Assembly: GCA_041394245.1 (NCBI GenBank)
Contig: JAWKIR010000002.1
Coordinates: 2,418,001-2,482,000 of the forward strand
Length of the DNA stretch: 64,000 nt
Direction of reading: 5' to 3'
Origin: Acidimicrobiales bacterium
GTDB taxonomy: Bacteria > Actinomycetota > Acidimicrobiia > Acidimicrobiales > Aldehydirespiratoraceae
Made by a program: the position numbers and the translations under genes. Under the pieces are notes generated by a model. It was given only the letters and a program-made list of their open reading frames with translations, was not told where the DNA came from and ran no database searches. Of this stretch, positions 57,408-64,000 are shown one piece after another (position 1 is the stretch's first letter; each line of letters begins with the position of its first letter).

Positions 57408-59273
57408 CTATGACACGGCGACGTCGTCGTCGACGATCAGGAGGAACGCCACGGAGTTCCACCCGCCCGGCACCGACGCGTTCGTCGGACTCATGATGCG
57501 CACGCCCGCCCATTCCGCTCCGAAGAGCAGGCCGGGCTCCGCGGTGGTGTCGCCGATGACCTCCACCGGGATCGACTGTGACGTTTCCCCGGGAGCGAAG
57601 GTCACGGTGCCGGCGGTGGGCACGAAATCGGCGGCGCCGCCGTCGATCACGCCGCCGGCCGGGGCCGAGACGTAGTCGACCGTGACGGTCTTGGCGGACG
57701 GGGCGGAGAGTTCGACGATGATCTCGGCGGTCGTCGTGCCCACATCACCTTCGGTCGTCACCACCGACACCGGGGTGGCCACCGGCGGGTCGTCGTCGTC
57801 GAGTAGCACGACGTAGGCGAGTTCACCGGGCGTGAACGTCGCACCGGTTGCCCCGGTGATCTCGACCCACGCCGCCTCGTCCTCCTCGTCGATGTCGTCG
57901 CCGAAGATCGTGAGCTCGATGAACCCTTCGACGCTGCCGGCGGGGATGACGACCTGACCGGACGCCGACGGGTAGTCGACCCCGAGCGTGGCGGTGAACG
58001 GGTTGGCGGGCTGAGCCGTCGTTGCCCACGACACCGTGACGGGCGTCGCCGATGGCTCGGACAGTTCCAGGGGGATCAGCACGGTGGACGACTCGCCGGC
58101 GTCGCCCTCGTCGAATCCGAAGCCGAACGGTGATGACACGCTCGGCAGGCCTCCGACGGGCGGTTCCTCACCGACATCGACGGTCTTGGTGATCTCGGCG
58201 TCGCCACCGAACTCGTCCTGGACGTAGAGCGTGACGTCGACCTCGCCCAGTTCGGCGTAGGTGTGGGTGATGGTGGGGCCGCCCGAGTCGCTGTCGCCAT
58301 CACCGAAGTCCCAGTACCAGTCGTAGATCTCGCTGTCGGCCGTGGTCGGCGATGCGTCGAACTCGACGGTGAACGGATCCTCGGAGTCGGGGTAGCTCCA
58401 CGTGAAGTCCGGGTCGATGAAGCCGCTCACCTGGATGGTGTCGAGGGTCATCGCGATGTCGCCCTCGTCGTCGGTCACCGTCACGGAGACGTCGTAGTAG
58501 CCGGGCTCGTTGTAGATGTGCACCGGTGAGGGGTCGAACGAGATCGCCCCGTCGCCGAAGTCCCACGAGTACGACACGATGCCGTCGCCGGGACCGACCG
58601 GGTTGTACGGATCCGACAGATCGAGGTTGTCGGGGTCGTACGCGCCCGAGGCGTCGAAGTCGATCTCCAGCGGATTGGCGCTGACGTTGTCCCACGACAG
58701 CGACGAGATCGGTTGGCAGTCCTGCGCACCGAAGTCGACGAAGAGCTGTGGTTGGATCACGTACGGCAGGCTCGACGAGCCGAATCCGAGACCCAGGTCG
58801 CCCGAGACGTAGGTGAGCAGCGGAGCGATGTTGCCGATGAGGGGCAGACCCGTGCAGGGCACCGTGCGGGTGGTGGTGATCCTCACGGTGCACGAATAGC
58901 TGTCCGACGCGCAGTCGTCGGGGTCGAGGATCTCGTAGCTGAACCCCCAGTTGGCCCCCGTGCCGAAGGGCGCCACATAGCTCCGGTCGAACCAGGGGCG
59001 CCAGGCGATGTTGGAGAGGCAGCCGGGCGTGGTGGGCCCTTCGCTGCACGCGTTGTAGGCGTGCTCGGTCAACTCGAAGGTCAAGATGTCGCCGTCGGTG
59101 ACGACCTGGGCGCCGGTCTGCCCGTTCACCGTCAGCGTGTATCCCGGTGGAGGGAAGTAGCCCTCGAACGGAGGATTGTTGTTGGCCGCACCGGCCTGGC
59201 CGACCGTTGTGGTGAGTGTGGCGATCATCGCGACCACCATCGCCACCCCCCACGAGAACTTCATTTTCCGCAC
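57408..59273 (-). CDS. Secreted PKD and Calx-beta repeat protein
   Basis: A 621-residue exported protein. The signal peptide (FSWGVAMVVAMIATLTTTVGQAGA) is followed by a unique region with Cys residues, two PKD domains (VSYSWDFGDGAISFDPSP; DWYWDFGDGDSDSGGP) and two Calx-beta domains (VLIPLELSEPSATPVTVSWA; VTTEGDVGTTTAEIIVELS) with acidic calcium-type segments. No anchor is seen at the C-terminus. The GTG at 59273 has AAGGAGG exactly 7 nt upstream, better than the ATG at 59264. It may act in adhesion or calcium binding at the surface. Confidence 0.8.
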   Translation of the reverse strand: MRKMKFSWGVAMVVAMIATLTTTVGQAGAANNNPPFEGYFPPPGYTLTVNGQTGAQVVTDGDILTFELTEHAYNACSEGPTTPGCLSNIAWRPWFDRSYVAPFGTGANWGFSYEILDPDDCASDSYSCTVRITTTRTVPCTGLPLIGNIAPLLTYVSGDLGLGFGSSSLPYVIQPQLFVDFGAQDCQPISSLSWDNVSANPLEIDFDASGAYDPDNLDLSDPYNPVGPGDGIVSYSWDFGDGAISFDPSPVHIYNEPGYYDVSVTVTDDEGDIAMTLDTIQVSGFIDPDFTWSYPDSEDPFTVEFDASPTTADSEIYDWYWDFGDGDSDSGGPTITHTYAELGEVDVTLYVQDEFGGDAEITKTVDVGEEPPVGGLPSVSSPFGFGFDEGDAGESSTVLIPLELSEPSATPVTVSWATTAQPANPFTATLGVDYPSASGQVVIPAGSVEGFIELTIFGDDIDEEDEAAWVEITGATGATFTPGELAYVVLLDDDDPPVATPVSVVTTEGDVGTTTAEIIVELSAPSAKTVTVDYVSAPAGGVIDGGAADFVPTAGTVTFAPGETSQSIPVEVIGDTTAEPGLLFGAEWAGVRIMSPTNASVPGGWNSVAFLLIVDDDVAVS

Positions 59274-59511
59274 GCGCCTGCCTCCTTGGTGAATTTCACC
59301 CAGCGTGACATTGCGGTACCAACAGATCGCCAACAGATCGCCAACGGACCACCGACACCCAGACCGGGTCGTTCGGACCATGTCGACAGGGTCATCGGTC
59401 ACGGTTCGTCATGGGTCGTCCGGCCGTTTGCGGGGGCCCGATGCCGAGTCCTCGTCAAGATGAGGGCCGCGTCGCCCCGAAAGGACGGTGAACCACCCAG
59501 GGGACCCCTTC

Positions 59512-60201
59512 ATGACGATTCGCGTCTTCATCATCGATGATCACGAGTTGCTTCGTGCCGGCCTCCGTGCGGTGCTCGAACGCGAGCCCGACATCGATGT
59601 GACCGGCGAGGCCGCCACGGTGCAGGACGGTCTCGTCGGGATCGAGCGGTGTCGTCCCGATGTCGTGCTCGTCGACCTGGTGCTTCCCGACGGGGACGGC
59701 CTCGAGGTGTGTGGGGCGGTCTCGGCCGACACCGAAGGTGTGCGCTGCCTGGTCCTGGCGTCGAGGTCCGACGACGAGGTGCTCGCATCGGTCATTCGTG
59801 CGGGAGCAGCCGGGTTCCTGCTGACGCACACGCCAGCGCGCGAACTCGTCCGATCGGTGCGGGTGATCGCCGGGGGCGGGTCCCTCATCGACCCGACCGT
59901 GATGGCGCGACTGCTCGAACGGCTCCGTGCAGGTCGGGCGGCGCCGTCCGATGCGTCGGTGCTCGAACAGTTGAGTCCGCAGGAACGCCGTCTGCTCGAC
60001 CTTCTCGCTGAAGGACTCACCAACCGACAGGTCGCGGCGCGCATGGGGCTGGCCGAGAAGACGGTGAAGAACTATGTCTCCAACCTGTTGCGCAAACTCG
60101 ACATGAACAGTCGGACCGAGGCCGCCGTCTTCGTGACGAGCCTACGGGCGGCCCGGCCCGGGCCTCGTCGCCGCAGCGCGGGGCCGGCGTCGATCGTCTG
60201 A
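59512..60201 (+). CDS. LuxR/NarL-family response regulator
   Basis: A 229-residue two-domain regulator. The receiver domain has the acidic pair Asp9-Asp10 (FIIDDHELLRAGLRAVL) and the phospho-acceptor Asp55 (VVLVDLVLPDGDG), but the normally invariant Lys is Thr105 (AGFLLTHTPAREL). The C-terminal DNA-binding domain is LSPQERRLLDLLAEGLTNRQ with MGLAEKTVKNYVSNLLRKL. The ATG at 59512 has AGGGGA about 9 nt upstream; GTG 59488 is an alternative. No histidine kinase gene is nearby. Confidence 0.85.
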   Translation: MTIRVFIIDDHELLRAGLRAVLEREPDIDVTGEAATVQDGLVGIERCRPDVVLVDLVLPDGDGLEVCGAVSADTEGVRCLVLASRSDDEVLASVIRAGAAGFLLTHTPARELVRSVRVIAGGGSLIDPTVMARLLERLRAGRAAPSDASVLEQLSPQERRLLDLLAEGLTNRQVAARMGLAEKTVKNYVSNLLRKLDMNSRTEAAVFVTSLRAARPGPRRRSAGPASIV

Positions 60202-61344
60202 TCAGCTCCGTCCGCGCCCACGCCGCGCGGCGCTGCGGGCCAGGGTGTCCTCGGCCACCTCGTGGTGCTGTCGGTAACCGGCGATGAAGGCCTGTGCCGT
60301 CGCCGCGAAGGGAAGGGAGAGGAGGGCACCGACCACACCGAGCAACGCGGCTCCGGCCAGTACCGCGCCGAACGCGACGGCGACATGGATCTCCATCGAG
60401 TAGGCGGTGACCCTGGGTGCGAAGAGATAGTTCTCGATCTGCTGGTACACGACGATCACGACGAGCACGGCGAGCCCCTTCTTCGGGTCCTCGAGCAGGC
60501 CGATGATGACGGGGAGGAACCCGGCGATGTAGGTGCCGATCACGGGGATGAACTGTGAGATCACGCCGACCCAGAGGGCGAGCGGCAGCGGGAACGGGAT
60601 GTCGATGATCTGGAAGGCGATCCAATGCGCTGCGGCCGAGAGCAGGGCGAGGATGCCGCGCGAGTAGATGTAGCCGCCGGTTTTTTGGATCGCGAGATCC
60701 CAGACGTCGAGCACCATCTCCTGACGCTCGGGTTCGAGGAACGAACAGATCGTGCGGCGCAGCTTGGGACCTTCGGCGACGAGATAGAAGGTGAACAAGG
60801 CGATCGTGAACGCCTGGAACACGATGTTGAGGACCGTCGTTCCCAGATTGACGATGTCGTCGGCGAAGCTCGTCGCGAGGTCCGCGGCACGACCGTCGTC
60901 GACGAACTGCTGCTGGAGTTTCCCGAGGTCGATCTCCTCGTCGATGTTCTCCTGCAGCCACACCTCCGCGTCCTCGATCAGTTGTGGCGCATCGTCGATG
61001 AACTCGTTGATCTGGGTCGCCAGCGCCGTGCCGATCGCCGCCGAGAAGCCGGCGATCGCGATCAGCATCACGACGTAGACGATCCAGACACCGCCGCCGC
61101 GGCGGACGCCGTGTCGCTCCAGGCGGTTCACGGCGGGTTCGATCGCGAAGCTGAGGAACAGCGAGATCAGTATGACGATCAGGAGTGGGCGCAGCGAGCG
61201 AACCATGCCGGTGCCGAGATAGACCACCAACCACCCGACCCAGAACAGCGCGATCGCCTTCACGATCCAGCGCGGCACGGCGGACGCACTCAACCAAGTC
61301 TGTTCAGTACCGTTTTCGGTATCACCATCACCGTGGGTCGCCAT
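60202..61344 (-). CDS. AI-2E family (PerM-like) transporter
   Basis: A 380-residue membrane permease with about eight membrane segments. Family segments are LLIVILISLFLSFAIEPAVNRLE, FTFYLVAEGPKLRR, VISQFIPVIGTYIAGFLPV and PRVTAYSMEIHVAVAFGA. Members move hydrophobic or signal molecules or take part in ion homeostasis; the substrate here is unknown. The ATG at 61344 sits 8 nt after a -10 box. It is convergent with the response regulator gene and divergent from rplC. Confidence 0.82.
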   Translation of the reverse strand: MATHGDGDTENGTEQTWLSASAVPRWIVKAIALFWVGWLVVYLGTGMVRSLRPLLIVILISLFLSFAIEPAVNRLERHGVRRGGGVWIVYVVMLIAIAGFSAAIGTALATQINEFIDDAPQLIEDAEVWLQENIDEEIDLGKLQQQFVDDGRAADLATSFADDIVNLGTTVLNIVFQAFTIALFTFYLVAEGPKLRRTICSFLEPERQEMVLDVWDLAIQKTGGYIYSRGILALLSAAAHWIAFQIIDIPFPLPLALWVGVISQFIPVIGTYIAGFLPVIIGLLEDPKKGLAVLVVIVVYQQIENYLFAPRVTAYSMEIHVAVAFGAVLAGAALLGVVGALLSLPFAATAQAFIAGYRQHHEVAEDTLARSAARRGRGRS

Positions 61345-61352
61345 CGGACGGG

Positions 61353-61358
61353 ACGCTA
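61353..61358 (-). promoter_or_regulatory. -10 box TAGCGT of the AI-2E family gene
   Basis: On the minus strand TAGCGT is followed by 8 nt and the ATG at 61344. Confidence 0.45.
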
Positions 61359-61390
61359 CTTTGCGGTCCAGAAAGACCCGGGGATGCCGG

Positions 61391-61419
61391 TTGGTACGCG
61401 TCCTTCCTCCCGCTAGCAT
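61391..61419 (+). promoter_or_regulatory. Promoter of the rplC-rplD-rplW-rplB unit
   Basis: TTGGTA (61391-61396), 17 nt, TAGCAT (61414-61419). Transcription would begin about 175 nt before rplC. It gives the L3-L4-L23-L2 genes an independent start. Confidence 0.65.
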
Positions 61420-61514
61420 CGTGTCCTTGTGCGGTGAGGCGACCTCCGGGTCGCACCACCACGACAAATCGACGTCGGTGCAGGCCGCTTGCGGAACCGC
61501 ATCGCAAAACCGAA

Positions 61515-61551
61515 CGAACGCTCCGCCGGGCCTGCCCGTGCGGAGCGTTCG
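61515..61551 (+). promoter_or_regulatory. Hairpin in the rplC leader
   Basis: CGAACGCTCCGC (61515-61526) pairs perfectly with GCGGAGCGTTCG (61540-61551), a 12-bp stem with a 13-nt loop, without a T-run after it. It lies about 50 nt before rplC. L4 controls the S10 operon through its mRNA leader in other bacteria; this could be a similar control site. Confidence 0.55.
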
Positions 61552-61601
61552 CGTGAACCACCGCAACGGCTCCCGCCGCTGCAACGTATGAGGAAGCAAC
61601 C

Positions 61602-62240
61602 ATGGCCACCAAGGCGATCGTCGGCGAGAAAGTCGGCATGACGCAGGTCTGGGACGATGACAATCGTGTCGTCCCGGTCACCGTGTTGCGCGTGTCCGCG
61701 TGCCGTGTCGTGCAGGTCAAGACGCCCGAACACGACGGCTACAGCGCCATCCAGGTCACGCTCGGCGTGAAGGATGCGGGCAAGCTCACCCGACCAGAAG
61801 CGGGTCACTTCGAAAAGGCCGGTGTCGAAGCCGGTCGCAAGCTCGTCGAGCTCCGACTCGACGACGTTTCGGAGTTCACCGTCGGGCAGGAGATCAGCGT
61901 CGACCTGCTCGAACAGGGCGAACGCGTCGATGTCACTGCCATCTCGAAGGGCAAGGGCTTCGCCGGCGCGATGAAGCGTCACGGCTTCGGCGGTGCCCCG
62001 GCATCGCACGGCGCCCACAAGAACCATCGCAAGCCCGGATCGGTCGGCCAGTGCGCCACCCCGTCCCGCGTCTTCAAGGGCAAGAAGCTCCCCGGGCGCA
62101 TGGGCAACAACAAGGTCACCACGCTCAACCTCGAGGTCGTGAAGAGCGATCCCGAGGCCGGCGTGCTGCTGGTCCGGGGCTCGGTCCCCGGTCCTCGCGG
62201 CGCCACCGTGGTCATCCGCGACGCAGTGAAGGGCTCGTAG
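61602..62240 (+). CDS. rplC: 50S ribosomal protein L3
   Basis: A 212-residue L3 (GEKVGMTQVWDDDNRVVPVT, SKGKGFAGAMKRHGFGGAPA, HGAHKNHRKPGSVGQCATPS, RVFKGKKLPGRMGN). It reaches into the peptidyl-transferase centre through its central extension. Start ATG 61602 has AGGAAG about 6 nt upstream. It is the first gene of the unit here because rpsJ is 7.5 kb upstream behind a terminator. Confidence 0.97.
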   Translation: MATKAIVGEKVGMTQVWDDDNRVVPVTVLRVSACRVVQVKTPEHDGYSAIQVTLGVKDAGKLTRPEAGHFEKAGVEAGRKLVELRLDDVSEFTVGQEISVDLLEQGERVDVTAISKGKGFAGAMKRHGFGGAPASHGAHKNHRKPGSVGQCATPSRVFKGKKLPGRMGNNKVTTLNLEVVKSDPEAGVLLVRGSVPGPRGATVVIRDAVKGS

Positions 62241-62242
62241 AG

Positions 62243-62908
62243 ATGGCGTCCATCAGCATCAAGACCCAGTCCGGTTCCGACGCCGGGACCACCGATCTCG
62301 CCGACGACGTGTTCGGCATCGAGCCCAACGTGCCGGTCATGCACCAGGTCGTGACCGCACAGCTCGCCGCCAAGCGTCAGGGCACGGCGTCCACCAAGAC
62401 CCGTTCCGAGGTCCGCGGTGGCGGCGCCAAGCCGTGGCGCCAGAAGGGCACCGGCCGTGCCCGTGCGGGTTCGTCGAACTCGCCGCTCTGGCGTGGTGGC
62501 GGCATCGCCCACGGTCCCAAGCCGCGTGACTACACCCAAAAGACGCCCAAGAAGATGGTGAAGCTCGCCCTGCGCAGCGCATTGTCCGACCGGGCCAGCG
62601 AGGGCAACGTCATCGTGGTCGACTCCTGGAGCTTCGATGCTCCGAAGACGAAGGACGCCATCGCCGCCCTGTCGGCCATCGGCGCCGAGGGCAAGGTCCT
62701 CATGGTGCTCGGCGACAACGACGAGGCCGCCTACAAGAGCTTCCGCAACCTGACCAACGTGCACTGCCTGCATGTCGGCGAGCTCAACACCTACGACGTC
62801 CTCGACAGCGACGTCGTGGTGTTCACCACCGAGACGCTGCCCGGAGCGACACCACTCGTCGCCGAGTCGGGCGGATCCGCTGCCGAAGTCAGCGGGGAGG
62901 AACAGTGA
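62243..62908 (+). CDS. rplD: 50S ribosomal protein L4
   Basis: A 221-residue L4. The long exit-tunnel loop is seen as TRSEVRGGGAKPWRQKGTGR and RAGSSNSPLWRGGGIAHGP. The remainder is the globular domain, with a short acidic C-terminus. In E. coli L4 also represses the S10 operon. It starts 2 nt after rplC and overlaps rplW by 4 nt. Confidence 0.97.
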   Translation: MASISIKTQSGSDAGTTDLADDVFGIEPNVPVMHQVVTAQLAAKRQGTASTKTRSEVRGGGAKPWRQKGTGRARAGSSNSPLWRGGGIAHGPKPRDYTQKTPKKMVKLALRSALSDRASEGNVIVVDSWSFDAPKTKDAIAALSAIGAEGKVLMVLGDNDEAAYKSFRNLTNVHCLHVGELNTYDVLDSDVVVFTTETLPGATPLVAESGGSAAEVSGEEQ

Positions 62909-63195
62909 AGGATCATCGCGACGTCATCATCCGTCCGGTCGTCTCCGAGAAGTCCTACGGACTCATCGAGGAGAACGTCTACACGTTCGTGGTCGCCCCG
63001 AGCGCCTCGAAGCCCGAGATCCGCGACGCTGTCGAATCGATCTTCGACGTGTCGGTGCTCAAGGTGAACACCCTCAACCGCAAGGGCAAGCGCAAGCGCA
63101 ACCGCCGCAACGGTGGCTTCGGTACGAAGTCCGGTCAAAAGCGCGCACTCGTCACCCTCGCCGAGGGCGACTCGATCGACCTCTTCGAGGCGTAG
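62905..63195 (+). CDS. rplW: 50S ribosomal protein L23
   Basis: A 96-residue L23 (RDVIIRPVVSEKSYGLIEEN, VYTFVVAPSASKPEIRDAVE, VSVLKVNTLNRKGKRKRNRR). It sits at the tunnel exit and docks trigger factor and SRP. The GTG at 62905 overlaps the rplD stop (GTGA). rplB follows after 19 nt. Confidence 0.96.
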   Translation: MKDHRDVIIRPVVSEKSYGLIEENVYTFVVAPSASKPEIRDAVESIFDVSVLKVNTLNRKGKRKRNRRNGGFGTKSGQKRALVTLAEGDSIDLFEA

Positions 63196-63214
63196 GGCGA
63201 AGGGACACAGACTC

Positions 63215-64000
63215 ATGGCAATCCGCAAGCGCAAGCCCACCAGTCCGGGACGTCGATTCCAGACGTCGTCCGACTTCTCCGAGATCACCGCGACCAAGCC
63301 CGAGCGCAGTCTCGTCAAGGGCGAGTCGAAGACCGGTGGACGCAACAACCACGGTCGCAAGACCAGCCGTCATCGCGGTGGCGGCCACAAGCAGAAGTAC
63401 CGCACGATCGACTTCGATCGCACCAAGGACGGCGTGCCGGCCACGGTCGCGACGATCGAGTACGACCCGAACCGCACCTGCAACATCGCGTTGCTGCACT
63501 ACCACGACGGCGAGAAGCGCTACATCATCGCACCGCGTGGTCTGGTGGTCGGCGACAAGCTCCAATCCGGTCAGGGCGCGGAGATCCGCCCCGGCAACGC
63601 ATTGCCGCTGCGGTACATCCCCGTCGGTACCGTCGTGCACAACGTCGAGCTCAAGGCCGGCGCAGGCGCCAAGATGGCCCGCTCCGCTGGCGCCTCGATC
63701 CAGCTCGTCGCGAAGGAAGGCGAGTTCGCCACCCTTCGTCTGCCGAGCAGCGAGATGCGCCGAGTGCCGATCGACTGCCGGGCAACCGTCGGCGAGGTCG
63801 GCAACAGCCAGCACGAACTCGTCAAGATCGGCAAGGCCGGCCGCAACCGCTGGAAGGGCAAGCGTCCGCAGTCACGCGGCGTTGCGATGAACCCGGTCGA
63901 TCACCCGCATGGTGGCGGCGAGGGCAAGACTTCCGGTGGCCGTCATCCCGTGTCGCCCTGGGGCAAGCCCGAAGGTCGCACCCGCAAGAGCAACCAAGAA
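63215..64000 (+). CDS. rplB: 50S ribosomal protein L2, cut by the window end
   Basis: The first 262 codons of L2. Typical segments are IRKRKPTSPGRRFQTSSDF, GRKTSRHRGGGHKQKYRTID, GAGAKMARSAGASIQLVAKE, and GVAMNPVDHPHGGGEGKTSG with the conserved His near the peptidyl-transferase centre. Only about 10-20 residues should be missing beyond the right edge. The ATG at 63215 follows GAAGGGA. Confidence 0.97.
   Translation, partial: MAIRKRKPTSPGRRFQTSSDFSEITATKPERSLVKGESKTGGRNNHGRKTSRHRGGGHKQKYRTIDFDRTKDGVPATVATIEYDPNRTCNIALLHYHDGEKRYIIAPRGLVVGDKLQSGQGAEIRPGNALPLRYIPVGTVVHNVELKAGAGAKMARSAGASIQLVAKEGEFATLRLPSSEMRRVPIDCRATVGEVGNSQHELVKIGKAGRNRWKGKRPQSRGVAMNPVDHPHGGGEGKTSGGRHPVSPWGKPEGRTRKSNQE

Overview
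The window is high-GC DNA from an actinobacterium. Four things point to a member of the Acidimicrobiia (Ilumatobacter-like): the order of the secE-nusG-rplK-rplA-rplJ-rplL-rpoB-rpoC-rpsL genes, mycofactocin-type genes (a nicotinoprotein alcohol dehydrogenase and an mftF-like glycosyltransferase), acidic extensions on NusG and L10, and many -10-like TANNNT boxes lying 6-8 nt before start codons. The taxon is inferred from gene content, not from a search. No insertion sequence, phage, CRISPR array or rRNA gene was seen.

Layout. 1-16.4 kb is accessory metabolism: the end of an NDMA-dependent alcohol dehydrogenase, a MoxR/VWA pair, a membrane acyltransferase coupled to a PhyH-type dioxygenase, an amidohydrolase, an M20 peptidase with a PLP sulfur-amino-acid enzyme, a micro-ORF coupled to an mftF-like glycosyltransferase, a serine beta-lactamase-like hydrolase, an MFS/crotonase pair, and a membrane pseudo-ATPase. 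16.6-21.9 kb carries tRNA-Thr, tRNA-Met, an ECF sigma/anti-sigma pair, tRNA-Trp, then secE, nusG and the L11-L1-L10-L7/L12 genes. 21.9-27.3 kb separates rplL from rpoB and holds two paralogous propeller lipoproteins, a second ECF sigma factor and a phosphatase. rpoB and rpoC follow and end at a strong terminator.

35.2-49.2 kb lies between rpoC and rpsL, genes that are usually adjacent. Its core is a six-gene minus-strand operon that looks like a D-alanylation (Dlt)-type envelope-acylation pathway: aldehyde dehydrogenase, carrier protein, acyl-activating ligase, a 52-residue membrane microprotein ending FRYAGF, an SGNH transferase and an MBOAT. This is the most interesting system here. Divergent from it are a lipoprotein and a membrane-anchored SGNH protein. 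An esterase/SDR/aldolase operon, an HD-GYP protein and a VOC protein fill the rest.

49.3-54.0 kb is rpsL-rpsG-fusA-tuf-rpsJ with its own promoter, ending in a perfect hairpin terminator. 54.1-61.3 kb splits rpsJ from rplC with secreted SLH and PKD/Calx-beta proteins, an amidohydrolase/CobW pair, a response regulator and an AI-2E family permease. rplC-rplD-rplW-rplB then resumes behind its own promoter and leader and runs off the window. Each large break in the ribosomal block therefore has a terminator before it and a separate promoter after it.
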